A stretch of DNA of 64,000 nt from Chryseobacterium defluvii. Its GTDB lineage: Bacteria; Bacteroidota; Bacteroidia; Flavobacteriales; Weeksellaceae. The DNA lies in contig NZ_JACHLE010000001.1 of assembly GCF_014204415.1 (NCBI RefSeq), forward strand, positions 62,001-126,000, given 5' to 3'. The notes under the pieces were generated by a model that did no database searches, had not been told where the DNA came from, and was given only the letters and a program-made list of their open reading frames with translations. Position 1 is the stretch's first letter; each line of letters opens with the position of its first letter. The position numbers were made by a program, and so were the translations under genes. Shown here one piece after another: positions 46,871-58,784 of the stretch.

Positions 46871-48073
46871 ATGGAAACAATAAAAGATCAAAAAGAGCCT
46901 GCTTCAGCTAAAAAACATAAATCATCTTTTTTCAGACCGAATATTCAGAAGAAACTGAGTGTAGGTTCAGCTAATGATTCTTATGAGATAGAAGCAGACC
47001 AGATGGCAGATAAAGTGATGAAAATGCCTGAACCTTCCCCACAGGTCACCCATACCGGTGCATTGCTTCAAAGAAAATGTGCAGCCTGTGAAGAAGAAGA
47101 AAAGCTTCAGATGAAACCTCTTGCGGAAAGCATCACTCCATTGATCCAGCGTTCCTCTTCAGAAAGCGGGGGAGTTGCCCCGGATCATGTCGAAAGCAGT
47201 ATCAATTCCAGCAAAGGAGGCGGAAGTCATATGGATGCAGGAACTAAAAGCTTCATGGAAAGCCGTTTCGGAACCGATTTTTCCCAGGTGAAGATACATA
47301 CAGGAAGCGAGGCTGTGCAAATGAGCAGGGAACTTAATGCACAGGCTTTTGCTATAGGAAACGATATTTATTTCAATGAAGGGAAATACAATCCGGGTAC
47401 CAGTTCAGGGAAGCATTTGCTGGCTCACGAGCTTACCCATACGATTCAGCAAACCGGAACAATCGGGAAGATGGAGATTCAGAGAACTCCGGGCACTCCG
47501 CCTAGTATAAATGCCTGGCAAGAGAAACTTTCAGGCTCTACATCTGCGGATAACCTTTGCGGGCTTTGTCCTATAAATTTGGGAGTAGATTCAGTCGCCA
47601 GCGGATTTCATAATGGAATTGAGCTAAAGGCATTTATCCTTAATGATGATCCTTCCTATTCATATGATATAAAAAGAACCAAACATGGTAAAGTATGGAT
47701 AAAAAGTTCCGGTACCTGGGCTAATCCCATAAACCTTGGTCCGGGCAATGATGATGATTCCCATAATACCGATGAATTCCTTACATCTCAGATTACAGTT
47801 CCTTATCTTCCTTATATTTATTCGATGGATGCACCGGGTTTCAGTAATCGTGCAAATCCAATAGCTTCTGCTTCTGTCACAGAAGCAATACTAAGTGGAA
47901 ATTTTATTGAGTTTGTACGTATTACAAAGCCTGATAATACAACTTATGATGATACAAGAACCTTTAACTGGCATTCAATGATATGGATAGTTAAAAATGC
48001 ATCTGGAACTTGGGATGTAAATGCTGGTAGAAGTGTAATTGGTACGGGGCATTTATCATCTTTGGATCCTTAA
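46871..48073 (+). CDS. DUF4157 eCIS effector 1
   Basis: The 400-residue protein has an N-terminal leader (about 18-105) shared almost word for word with three later proteins: FFRPNIQKKLSVGS, a QRKCAACEEEE cysteine pair and IQRSSSESGGVAP. The DUF4157 domain (about 115-196) holds the metallopeptidase-like HELTH at 186-190. The remaining 200 residues (NLCGLCPINLG onward) are unique and unassigned, and probably carry the toxic or host-acting function. DUF4157 is a known marker of eCIS cargo. No Sec signal. Confidence 0.82.
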   Translation: METIKDQKEPASAKKHKSSFFRPNIQKKLSVGSANDSYEIEADQMADKVMKMPEPSPQVTHTGALLQRKCAACEEEEKLQMKPLAESITPLIQRSSSESGGVAPDHVESSINSSKGGGSHMDAGTKSFMESRFGTDFSQVKIHTGSEAVQMSRELNAQAFAIGNDIYFNEGKYNPGTSSGKHLLAHELTHTIQQTGTIGKMEIQRTPGTPPSINAWQEKLSGSTSADNLCGLCPINLGVDSVASGFHNGIELKAFILNDDPSYSYDIKRTKHGKVWIKSSGTWANPINLGPGNDDDSHNTDEFLTSQITVPYLPYIYSMDAPGFSNRANPIASASVTEAILSGNFIEFVRITKPDNTTYDDTRTFNWHSMIWIVKNASGTWDVNAGRSVIGTGHLSSLDP

Positions 48074-48137
48074 TATAATAATATAAAAAGCTGTTACATA
48101 ATAAAGGCAGATTTTAATAATTTAAATCTATAGAAAT

Positions 48138-48515
48138 ATGTTGTTTGATAAATTAATAGAACAGTCTGAAGAAATTGTTGTACTTCGTATCATACTTGAA
48201 GAATCATCATTTTCTTTAGAAAAAGGTGTAATACAATATATTTATAAAGCGGAAATTCAGAGCTCGCTTAAAGGTAATTTGAGTCCTAAAGCAGAAATAA
48301 GTTTGACGATAGATAGATATACGTTTTTAAGTAATAATAATGGTGAAGCTATGGTGGAAGAAACGAATAGTCTCCCTGGAGAAGAATATATTGCTTTTCT
48401 GGTTGGCACTTCTTCAGAGAATAATAATTTATCAATTTATCAATTGACAGACAGGTGGTTAGGGTTGCATAAGGACTCAGCATATATGTCACATTATATT
48501 CAAAATAGGAAATAA
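48138..48515 (+). CDS. Small protein after effector 1 (possible partner or immunity)
   Basis: The 125-residue cytosolic-type protein has a predicted mixed alpha/beta fold, no motif and no signal peptide. Its position immediately after effector 1 resembles that of an immunity or chaperone gene. The composition is more AT-rich than the effectors. I do not recognise it. Confidence 0.65.
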   Translation: MLFDKLIEQSEEIVVLRIILEESSFSLEKGVIQYIYKAEIQSSLKGNLSPKAEISLTIDRYTFLSNNNGEAMVEETNSLPGEEYIAFLVGTSSENNNLSIYQLTDRWLGLHKDSAYMSHYIQNRK

Positions 48516-48556
48516 GATTTCTGAAATAACCGCTCTATTATTTTTTTAAAATTAAA

Positions 48557-49528
48557 ATGGAAACAGCAGCCCTTCAAAAAGAACCGAAAACACCATTGAA
48601 AAATAAAAACACTTCATTTTTCAAGCCGGCTGTTCAAAAAAAACTAAGTGTAGGTTCAGCTGACGACTCCTATGAAACAGAAGCAGACAGGGCTGCAGAT
48701 AAAGTAATGAAAATGCCGGAACCGACTCCACAGGTTACCCATACAGGAGCATTGCTTCAAAGAAAATGTGCGGACTGTGGAGAAGATGAACTTCAGATGA
48801 AGCCTTTGGCAGAAAACATAACCCCGTTGATCCAGCGTTCCTCTTCAGAAAGCGGGGGAGTTGCCCCGCATCATGTGGAAAGCGGTATCAATTCGGGCAG
48901 AGGAAGTGGAAGCAGTATGGATACAGGAACCAAAAGCTTCATGGAAAGCCGTTTCGGAACAGATTTTTCCCATGTTAAGATCCATACAGGAAGCGAAGCG
49001 GTACAAATGAGCAGGGAACTCAGCGCACAGGCTTTCACCGTAGGCAATGATATCTATTTTAACGAAGGAAAATACAGTCCCGGTTCCGATCATGGAAAAC
49101 ATTTGTTAGCTCATGAACTGACCCACACAATACAACAAAACGGAACCATCGGAAGAAAGATACAAAGGGCCTTCAATCCCGGAAGATGCTGTAATGAATC
49201 CGTAACAGGAAATGATGAATGGGCATTGGTCTCCACAAGCAACGCCTCAGATCCTACCGTATGGCAAAGATTGCCTGTAGGAAATTGTGTAGGAAATTTT
49301 TACGATACTGACTGTGAGGGAATGACCTGTGGAGGAGGCTTTTATACCGTACAGGGCTGGACAACACTGGTAGCCCCGGGTACATGCAGAACACCGGGAG
49401 AAGATGATTACTTTTATGAAGATAATCGCTGGACCCCTTCTGATCAGACCAGGGCCGATGCCCATTCGCCAACTGCCAGGGGCAGTGATGAAGGAGATGT
49501 ACCTCCTAATTATGTATATACCCAATAA
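48557..49528 (+). CDS. DUF4157 eCIS effector 2
   Basis: The 323-residue protein has the same leader (FFKPAVQKKLSVGSADDSY, QRKCADCGED, IQRSSSESGGVAPHH) and DUF4157 domain with HELTH at 186-190. The short C-terminal part (about 200-323) is rich in cysteine (RCCNES, GNCVGNFYDTDCEGMTCGGG) and differs from the other effectors. Six bases separate it from effector 3. Confidence 0.82.
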   Translation: METAALQKEPKTPLKNKNTSFFKPAVQKKLSVGSADDSYETEADRAADKVMKMPEPTPQVTHTGALLQRKCADCGEDELQMKPLAENITPLIQRSSSESGGVAPHHVESGINSGRGSGSSMDTGTKSFMESRFGTDFSHVKIHTGSEAVQMSRELSAQAFTVGNDIYFNEGKYSPGSDHGKHLLAHELTHTIQQNGTIGRKIQRAFNPGRCCNESVTGNDEWALVSTSNASDPTVWQRLPVGNCVGNFYDTDCEGMTCGGGFYTVQGWTTLVAPGTCRTPGEDDYFYEDNRWTPSDQTRADAHSPTARGSDEGDVPPNYVYTQ

Positions 49529-49543
49529 AAATACTTGAATCTT

Positions 49544-50776
49544 ATGTTACACCAATCCCAATATAGGAACAGCTCTTCTGAACATAAAAATACCGCCATG
49601 TTTTTCAAACCGGTTATCCAGAAGAAGCTAAGTGTAGGTTCAGCCAGTGACTCTTATGAGGTAGAAGCAGACCGCGTGGCAGATCAGGTGATGAAAATGC
49701 CTGAGTCTTCCTCACAGGTGACCCATACAGGAGCATTGCTTCAACGTAAATGTGCGGCCTGTGAAGAAGAAGAAAAAGTTCAGATGAAGCCTCTTTCGGA
49801 AAGTATCACTCCATTCATCCAGCGTTCCTCTTCAGAAAGTGGGGGAATTGCCCCGGATCATGTGGAAAGCGGTATCAATTCGGGCAGAGGAAGTGGAAAC
49901 AGTATGGATACAGGAACCAAAAACTTCATGGAAAACCGTTTCGGAGCGGATTTTTCCCAGGTAAAAATACATACGGGAAGCGAGGCGGTACACATGAGCA
50001 GGGAGCTTGGCGCACAGGCTTTCACCGTAGGGAATGATATCTACTTCAATGAAGGGAAATACAGTCCCGGTTCCCATCATGGAAAGCATTTGCTGGCTCA
50101 TGAGCTTACCCATACTATACAGCAAGGCGGAGGTATTGAAAGGAAAGTACAAAGAATAACCGATGAAGACCTCTATTTCCGGGCAATAGAATCGGAACCT
50201 GAACCCGAAACTACAGTAGCCGGAGTATGCGGTCCTGATATTACAACAGAATTAAGCAGTGAGATTTCCCGCTACAGATCAGCTTATTCTGCTTTGAGTG
50301 CAACACAGAAAACTGAGGTATGTGACAGCTTAAGCAGCTATGATTTGGGTGAGGTTACCTGGGATATTGAAGAACTGCATAACAATGCATGGATCTATCA
50401 AAATTATCGTCCGCAATGTGCCACTGCGGGAGCACAACCGCCATGCGGTTCAACGGTTCAGGTGGATAATCAGTGCTTCTATGCAGGTTCAGTAAATTAT
50501 GTGATCTTCGGGGTAATGTGTAAAGAGTGCGGTATGTGGAAGAGTACCATGAATACTCTGATATGGCTGTACAAAAGCTCCTCCGCAAACTATACCAAAT
50601 CCAGCGAATGGGCCAATGTAGGATATGACGGCTGGACTCCGGGAAGCAATACACCTACAGGAGACAGGAACAATTGTACCCCTACGTGTTCTGTACCATT
50701 TGCCGGCCCTACATTCCATACACGGATCTGCCCTCATATTGATCCTTCAGGTGTATGTCCGTCACCTTCAAGATAA
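49544..50776 (+). CDS. DUF4157 eCIS effector 3
   Basis: A 410-residue protein from the ATG at 49544 (a TTG nine bases upstream is possible). Leader FFKPVIQKKLSVGSASDSY, QRKCAACEEEE and the HELTH-containing DUF4157 domain are conserved. The C-terminal 210 residues contain a cysteine-rich motif, DNQCFYAGSVNYVIFGVMCKECG, then KSSEWANVGYDGW and several Cys/His near the end (CTPTCSVP, ICPHID). The domain is unassigned; the Cys spacing suggests a structural metal or disulfides. Confidence 0.82.
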   Translation: MLHQSQYRNSSSEHKNTAMFFKPVIQKKLSVGSASDSYEVEADRVADQVMKMPESSSQVTHTGALLQRKCAACEEEEKVQMKPLSESITPFIQRSSSESGGIAPDHVESGINSGRGSGNSMDTGTKNFMENRFGADFSQVKIHTGSEAVHMSRELGAQAFTVGNDIYFNEGKYSPGSHHGKHLLAHELTHTIQQGGGIERKVQRITDEDLYFRAIESEPEPETTVAGVCGPDITTELSSEISRYRSAYSALSATQKTEVCDSLSSYDLGEVTWDIEELHNNAWIYQNYRPQCATAGAQPPCGSTVQVDNQCFYAGSVNYVIFGVMCKECGMWKSTMNTLIWLYKSSSANYTKSSEWANVGYDGWTPGSNTPTGDRNNCTPTCSVPFAGPTFHTRICPHIDPSGVCPSPSR

Positions 50777-50795
50777 AAAAATAAACCATTTTGAA

Positions 50796-51212
50796 ATGAG
50801 AACAATCATCGTCATCATAATACTGGTAGTCCTTATCCTGTTTGTCATTAATTACCTTGTCCGTTCCCGGAAGGAGGATTGTACTGTTTTCGGTTATATT
50901 ATAAAATCAACAGAGTTTATCAATTCACCTGAAAAACAAACCATTCAAAAAGTAATAACCATTGAGAATAAACCGGTAGAAATCACTTTTTATAAATATA
51001 ATACAGAAAAATTCATTATCTTAATAAAAACATTACAGAAATATAAAGGCAATTTTGAAGGGATCTGTTACAGCACATTTGATGAAAATAGTATTAAAAT
51101 CGTTAATAGCAAAGAATACTTCAGCATCAATGGAACCGGGATTTTTGAAGAACTCTATATTAAAAGGAAAATCTCACCCCAATGCTATAAAGTATATTTT
51201 GATTTAAACTAA
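50796..51212 (+). CDS. Small membrane-anchored protein after effector 3
   Basis: 138 residues from the ATG at 50796 (MRTIIVIIILVVLILFVINYL), giving one N-terminal membrane helix followed by a soluble domain facing outward or inward. Longer reading upstream overlaps effector 3 in another frame and is not supported. Position suggests an immunity-type protein for effector 3, an inference only. Confidence 0.65.
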   Translation: MRTIIVIIILVVLILFVINYLVRSRKEDCTVFGYIIKSTEFINSPEKQTIQKVITIENKPVEITFYKYNTEKFIILIKTLQKYKGNFEGICYSTFDENSIKIVNSKEYFSINGTGIFEELYIKRKISPQCYKVYFDLN

Positions 51213-51218
51213 TTGATC

Positions 51219-52825
51219 ATGGAAACAACAAGAAGCCATAAGTGCGTCAAAAAATCAGGAACAACCCATGCTTCATTTTTCAAGCCTGCCATTCAAAAAA
51301 AACTAAGTGTAGGTTCAGCAGATGATTCCTATGAAGCAGAAGCAGACCGGGTGGCAGATCAGGTAATGAAAATGCAAGGGTCTTCTTCCCAGCCTGCCCA
51401 TACCGGAGCATTGCTTCAAAGGAAATGTGCAGCCTGTGAACAGGAAGAAAAGCTTCAGATGAAACCACTTACAGAAAGTATCACCCCATTGATCCAGCGT
51501 TCCTCTTCAGAAAGCGGGGGAGTAGCTCCAGACCCTATGGAAAGTCAGATCAATTCCGGTAAAGGAGGTGGAAACCGTATGGATGCGGAAACGGAAAGCT
51601 TTATGGAAAGCCGCTTCAGTGCAGATTTTTCCAATGTAAAGATCCATACAGGAAACGAAGCTGTACAGATGAGCAGGGAGCTCAGTGCACAGGCCTTTAC
51701 TGTGGGAAATGATATTTACTTCAATGAAGGAAAATATGATCCCAATTCAGATCATGGCAAACATTTATTAGCCCATGAGCTTACCCATACCATTCAGCAG
51801 GGAAACAGAATACAGGCAAAATCAGAGCACAGGATCCAAAGGTACCTGGAAGGAAACGGCACCGCAGGCTCAGCAATAGGAAACGCTTACAGGATAGCAG
51901 ATGATTTGAGTGCAGCCGTTAAAGTAGGGTATCCCAATCATGACTTATATGCAGAGGCCGGTAAAGCAGCAGCTTCCAATACCCTGCTGGCCAATGTAGG
52001 TTCAGGGATAAGGCTTGTGGAAGAAACCACCAATTTTGTCGTATCACACGCCGGTAAAAGCAAAACACTTAAAAAAGTAGTCCCTGAAAATATACGGAAC
52101 AGCACATCCGGGAACTCTATGAAAATATCAGATGACTGCGGAAACAGCTGTGCCGTGGTGGTAGGCGGGAACAGGAGAGGTGCCCTGCACCGTGATGCCA
52201 TGACGGGAGCCGATGCCCGGACTATAGAAACCACACCATCATTGATGAAAGCTGAAATAATGAAGAAAATGCTTAACAAATGGCTTACCATGCCATCAAC
52301 CTCGGCAGCGCAAAAAACAGAAATAAATGCGGTACTTGCCAGAGCCACTGCCAAACAGCTGGAGATAAATGCCGCTGAAACCGCTTATAATGCCGCCACT
52401 ACAGATGCAGAAAGAAAGATAAAAGGAGATACTTACTGGGCAAAAGTAGATCAGTACGGGAATATTATGATGGAGTTCTACAACAAAATGTCCGAAGCAA
52501 AACGGGAAGAAGTAGATAAATACCTGAAAATAAATAAATTTGCAGCCCCTTCAGTAGGCCAGGGATATACGATGTCTTCAGGAGGGGCCAACTATGCAGG
52601 AAAAAGTACCTGGAACTTTCACTGGGGAGGGGTAGTGATGAAAAGCAATGACCAGCAGGATACCATCACTCTGGAGAATTACGCCGTACCGGGAGATGAG
52701 GAAAATACAAGATGGGATTTTGCCATGTACGGAACTGCAGCTAAAAAAGGACAGACTTTCCACGAGCAGCACCATGATACCCAGCAACACGGAGACCGGC
52801 CTACAACTATGAGGATCGAAAAGAG

Positions 52826-52829
<4 letters not shown>
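51219..52829 (+). CDS. DUF4157 eCIS effector 4, with putative Cys-His-Asn domain
   Basis: A 536-residue protein from the ATG at 51219, matching the METxxx start of effectors 1 and 2. The leader (FFKPAIQKKLSVGSADDSY, QRKCAACEQEE) and DUF4157 with HELTH are conserved. The long C-terminal domain (about 210-536) holds DDCGNSC near 305-311, NFHWGGVVMKS near 466-476 and TLENYA near 484-489. This Cys/His/Asn arrangement resembles papain-like or NlpC-type thiol hydrolases. The Cys-His-Asn reading is my inference. Confidence 0.82.
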
Positions 52830-54561
<1,732 letters not shown>

Positions 54562-54928
54562 ACTATCCGATTTTACCAATATTTATATAAGGATCAGGAC
54601 ATCTCTTTTTCTATATATTCCTGGGGGGCTCCTTCCCACGAAATAGATGTTGCGATAAAAAACCTCCACAAATTGGGAAGGCCTTTATTAATAAGCTTTG
54701 ATAATATAAGTTATTACCATCAGTCTGTACGAATTTATGTACATAATGGTAATAAAAAATAGAGTTTCAGGATTGAATAAAAGTTGAAATTTTGTATTTT
54801 TATTCAATTCAAAAAGAAAAAAGCTCTTTGACTTTGACACTTCGGCAAGCTCAGTACAGACTAAAAATGGAAATTTAGAAAAGAGAAATATAAACCATCC
54901 CTGAACCGGTATTTTTCTCATGAAAGTC
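54562..54928. repeat. Palindrome-promoter repeat, unit C, with flanks
   Basis: Bases 54626-54835 match units A and B, but the hairpin (54716-54750) has lost part of its right arm and the -7-like box reads TATTTTTA. It is a decayed copy adjoining a transposase fragment. Confidence 0.6.
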
Positions 54929-55390
54929 CTATGCTGTTTTACAACAAGAGTTACGATTATTTTGTAATCGTTGTTTGTTTATTCGTTCTAATTTTGGTTT
55001 AATGTGGAATCAAATGAATTTCATCAGGAGTGTAAGTCCAGTGCCAGTAATGAGGTCTTATGGAGTTATAATCTTTCACAAAGAACTCAATGATTTTGTG
55101 AAAGTCCCGTGAATGTATTTCACCCTGATATCGAAGAAATTTCTTGAGGATTTGGAAATGTCCTTCAATGACAGAATTAGAGAAATGAACATCTTTGAGA
55201 GCAATTTTCTTATGAATAGTTACTTGACAATGTTGGATAAAATTTCTGATTCGAAAGTTATTATTTTCCGGACCCCCTCTACAATGAGATCGAGTTCAGC
55301 AGGAGAAGGAATTTTACCGAATTGAAAAAGGATTGCTTGTTTCAAACTTATGAGTCTTGTTTTAGCAGTTTTATCACGAGAAGTAGTATA
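54929..55390 (-). pseudogene. Transposase fragment, copy 3
   Basis: About 460 bases homologous to the 3' third of the transposase at 25738-26200, including the stop and the rve segment around the acidic VDGGSEN position. Similarity ends near 55390, where an unrelated block with a metallo-beta-lactamase-fold gene begins. Frameshifts are present. Not functional. Confidence 0.7.
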
Positions 55391-55404
55391 AAGTTGATAG
55401 TTGT

Positions 55405-55460
55405 ACGCAAGCTTAATTTAGGACATCAGTCCTGCTATTGCAAAACCGATGTTAGCAGAA
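55405..55460 (+). other. Hairpin with GTTAGCAGAA end next to the MBL-fold gene
   Basis: AGGACATCAGTCCT (55420-55433) is a hairpin flanked by GCAA/TTGC, followed by GTTAGCAGAA (55451-55460). The reverse complement TTCTGCTAAC is at 56183-56192 on the other side of the gene at 55466-56149. The layout recalls a recombination site such as attC, but the core is not a full match. Confidence 0.35.
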
Positions 55461-55465
55461 GTTTT

Positions 55466-56149
55466 TTAATACGGAATTGTAATTACTTCTCCTTGCTTAT
55501 TCAATAATTTTAGTTGAGGATTATTGTCATTAATCGTGATTTTATCTTTTTGTCCAATATGATAAATTGCAAACATTTTACTGATTTTTGTCAAATCCGT
55601 TCCCTTAGCTTTTGCGTCTGTTAAAATCCAAACGGGAACAAAAGCCCAATCAATATCTTTTTGAGAAGCAATTGTGTCAGAGTTTTCTGTGTCGCCGGAA
55701 ATGTAAATGTTTTTCCCGTGCCAAGTAATTAAATAGGAGAAATGTTTAAAAGAAATTCCAAATACTTTATGTTGTGTTTCAAAGGATTTAATTTGGAAAT
55801 TCGGAACAACTTTTTCTATCGTTCCTAATTCAGTAACATTGAAAGGATCAAATTTTTGCCCACTCATTTTCTTCAACAACTTTTCAGAATAATGGTCAGC
55901 GTGTCGATGTGTGAAAATGAAAATTGAATTATCTTTCACAGCATCAATTTCAGATTTATCGTATTCCATATAATTATGTGCACCAGATTTATATGGAAAG
56001 TCAATATAAAAATTGGTTGCTCCATCAGTCATATAAAGTCCGCAATTTCCGATAAATTTTATTTTAATTTCGTTTGCCTGGCTGTATACTACATTATTGA
56101 AGCTGATTATTGTAATGACCAATAAAACTCTGAGAAAGATTTTTTTCAT
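55466..56149 (-). CDS. Exported metallo-beta-lactamase-fold hydrolase
   Basis: The 227-residue protein has an N-terminal signal (MKKIFLRVLLVITIISFNNVVYS) that would export it. The MBL-fold metal motif is HRHADHY at about 80-86, with further ligands at the GDTENSD turn and HIGQKDK near the end. It lacks the residues of class B beta-lactamases beyond the fold and is more like L-ascorbate lactonase/UlaG-type or general MBL hydrolases. It stands alone between element remnants. Substrate unknown. Confidence 0.8.
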   Translation of the reverse strand: MKKIFLRVLLVITIISFNNVVYSQANEIKIKFIGNCGLYMTDGATNFYIDFPYKSGAHNYMEYDKSEIDAVKDNSIFIFTHRHADHYSEKLLKKMSGQKFDPFNVTELGTIEKVVPNFQIKSFETQHKVFGISFKHFSYLITWHGKNIYISGDTENSDTIASQKDIDWAFVPVWILTDAKAKGTDLTKISKMFAIYHIGQKDKITINDNNPQLKLLNKQGEVITIPY

Positions 56150-56367
56150 TCTGTAATTTATTAAAGTGCTTTGTTTTAAAATTTCTGCTAACTTAATTAT
56201 ATACGATACAAACTTTCGTATATACAGTAAATTTTGGGTAGATTAGCGAAGGTTTGTTTCGAATTTTTAATTAATTCAAATATATTATTTTTTTCCTACA
56301 AATTATCAAATAGACTTTTAATCTGTTGGATACTTTTGTGTGTAAATTTCAGTTGTTTTGCTAATGA
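56150..56367. other. Gap upstream of the MBL-fold gene
   Basis: AT-rich with no gene. Contains the TTCTGCTAAC arm at 56183-56192 and probably the promoter of the MBL-fold gene on the minus strand; no clear box was identified. Confidence 0.4.
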
Positions 56368-56580
56368 CTCCCTCTCAGGAAATAGCTGTTGTAGATAAAA
56401 AAACATTTATAAATGATTAAAGTCTTTATTAATAGGCTTTGATAATATAATTTACTTACCATCAATCTGTACGAATTTATATACATGATGGTAATAAAAA
56501 ATGGAGTTTCAGGATTGAATGAAAGTTGAAATTTTGTATTTTTATTCAATTCAAAAAGAAAAACGTTCTTTGATTTTGAC
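56368..56580 (+). repeat. Palindrome-promoter repeat, unit D
   Basis: Fourth copy of the unit. The hairpin at 56458-56492 keeps 7 outer base pairs but is mismatched inside, and the -7-like box reads TATTTTTA. A decayed unit adjoining transposase copy 2. Confidence 0.6.
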
Positions 56581-56670
56581 ACTTCGGCAAGCTCAGTACA
56601 GACTAAACATGGAAATTTAGAAAAGAGAAATAGAAACCATCCCTGAACCGGCATTTTTCTCATGAAAGTC

Positions 56671-57938
56671 CTATGCTGTTTTACAACAAGAGTTACGATT
56701 ATTTTGTAATCGTTGTTTATTGATTCGTTCTAATGTTGGTTTTATGTTCGCCAATTCCGGACTCAAATGAATTTCATCAGGAGTGTAAGTCCATTGTTAA
56801 TAATGAGGTCTTGAGGTTATAATCTTTCACAAAGAACTCAATTATTTTGTGAAAGTCCCGTGAATGTATTTCACCCTGATATCGAAGAAATTTTTTCAAG
56901 ATTTGAAAATGCCCTTCAATTATGGAATTAGAAAAGTGAACATCTTTGAGTGCAATTTTCTTGTGAATGGTTACCTGGCAATGTTGGATAAAATTTCGTA
57001 TTCTGAAATTATTATTTTCAGAACTACCATCTACAATAAGATTCAAATCAGTAGGAGAAAGAATTTTTCCGAATTGAAAAAGTATTGCTTCTTTCAAACT
57101 GATGAGTCTTGTTTTGGCAGTTTTATCACGAGAGATCGTATAAGCAATAACTTTCCTTGAAAAATTATCCAACACTGTGTGAATATAAAATTTAACATTG
57201 TCAGAAGTTACAAACTCTGTAACATCTGCATGCCAGATTTCATTGTGATGTGATGCTTTTACAGAACCCCGTTTCTTTGGTTTTTTACCGGTTTTTCTCG
57301 TTTGAGAAATATCTAGCCTAAGACAATACCTGTACCATGAAGTCCTAGACACCTTTCTTAATGGCATATCCCCAAATGGAAGCAATACCCCAGAAGGAAA
57401 ACCCTTTTCTTGACATTAGACTCTTCAACGTATTAATTTCTTTTTGAGAGATTTGATTAGGAAATCGTTTTTTACAATACTCAATGATAGAAAATGGACA
57501 TTTATACAAACGATTGTTTTTCCAGATATTGAATTGATGGGGAGTAATTTGCAAAAACTTGCAAACGAGATTTTGATGAACTCCATGGGAAGATTAGAAA
57601 CAAGATCAATGACTAATTCTTTGTTTTGTAGAATAATTTTCTCGAAATTCTTTTTGCCGGTGAATTCAATAATAGTTATATATAAACGGCAGAAAGCATA
57701 AATGGCTACTCTAATTTTACAAAGACGTTCATCAAGAATGAGTTTGACTTGTTCCAAGTCAGTTTCCACTCCGGAAGCAAATTCATTACCCACAAATTTT
57801 TCAGGATCAGGTTCTTTCCAGTTTTGTGAAATAGAACGAGGAATAGAAGAAGTAAAAGAGTGGGGAAGTACTTGCTCATGAATCCCTAAGGCATAAGAAG
57901 TTTTAATAGTAGAATGGTATCGGCTATATCTTTTTCAT
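56671..57938 (-). pseudogene. DDE integrase-type transposase, decayed copy 2
   Basis: Near full-length homologue of the transposase at 25738-27017, broken into several frames. The N-terminal part (57425-57793), the middle (57345-57554, SIWGYAIKKG) and the catalytic part (56777-57385, SRTSWYRYCLRLDI, NEIWHADVTEF, LIVDGSSENNN) are in different frames. The last 40 codons are also disrupted. Not functional as it stands. Confidence 0.8.
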
Positions 57939-58217
57939 CAGGTACAAAATTATTAAAAAACAAGTTCCATTTTAAAAGTCAAAACATCAAACAAAGTCAA
58001 ATAGAAATTAAAAATACTTGTGACGAATTTTCGTCAGTCAATTATACAAAATAGGTTCGGGTCTCGTAAGGTTGTGTAAATTAGAATAATGTGTTGATTT
58101 TCAATGCTAAGTGGTTCGGGATTATGTCAGTAGGGTTGCCTTAGCAAAATCAAAGAAGATTTGAATTAATCCATAAGAATTAATGAATTCAACTATATTT
58201 TGAATATTATTAACCTC

Positions 58218-58784
58218 TCAACAATCTTTTTCAGTTTGAAGAGTTTTGATAAAATATGAAGGAGTTACTTCATTTATTTTTTTAAAAGCAATTACGAATA
58301 CTTGAGGTGAAGCAAATCCGCATTCTTCAGCCAGATAGCTTACTTTATATTCTCTGTATATGGGTTCATTATATAGCTTATGAACAATATAGTTTATCCG
58401 CAATTCGTTGATGTAATTTGAGAAGTTTTTATCTCTATAGATTTTAATAAGTTCTGATAGATATTTAGTGTTTGTATTGAGTTTATTTGCTAACCAGGTC
58501 AGAGTAATCTCTTTCGAGAGGTATTTTTCTGACTTTTCAAATTTTTCCAATTTCTGGAACAAAATTTTTAGGGTTTCATCCGGTATACTAGGAGATGATA
58601 TGCCTTTAAAGTTTTCCAGACTGTCCGAGGATTTTACCGAAGTGTTATTTTCTTGCTCTTTCTTTAATTTAGTAATTAGTTCCTTGCTTTTTTCGTAAAG
58701 TATTTTGTTTTTCATTCTCCAGTAAAGCATCAGACATGATAAAAGTATAAGAAATATTATTGATATTATAATAATTTTTATCAA
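58218..58784 (-). CDS. AraC-type HTH regulator, C-terminal half of a split gene
   Basis: The 188-residue protein begins with a membrane helix (IKIIIISIIFLILLSCLMLYW) and ends in an AraC-type double HTH (KEITLTWLANKLNTNTKYLSEL and YKVSYLAEECGFASPQVFVIAFKK). It starts at a TTG that overlaps the stop of the upstream TPR gene by four bases. In Chryseobacterium-type genomes the TPR, membrane helix and HTH normally form one protein of about 540 residues. I read the two genes as one frameshifted gene. It may still be translated by coupling. Confidence 0.75.
   Translation of the reverse strand: MIKIIIISIIFLILLSCLMLYWRMKNKILYEKSKELITKLKKEQENNTSVKSSDSLENFKGISSPSIPDETLKILFQKLEKFEKSEKYLSKEITLTWLANKLNTNTKYLSELIKIYRDKNFSNYINELRINYIVHKLYNEPIYREYKVSYLAEECGFASPQVFVIAFKKINEVTPSYFIKTLQTEKDC

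Larger units (their letters stand above)
56368..58140. mobile_element. Insertion element, copy 2 (edges approximate)
   Basis: Same order as copy 1: repeat unit, transposase on the minus strand, palindrome (TGACGAATTTTCGTCA near 58020), and the GGTTCG-type tRNA-like motif at 58113-58140. Comparison with 25450-27227 defines the extent. Together with copy 1 it brackets the eCIS locus in the same orientation. Confidence 0.6.
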
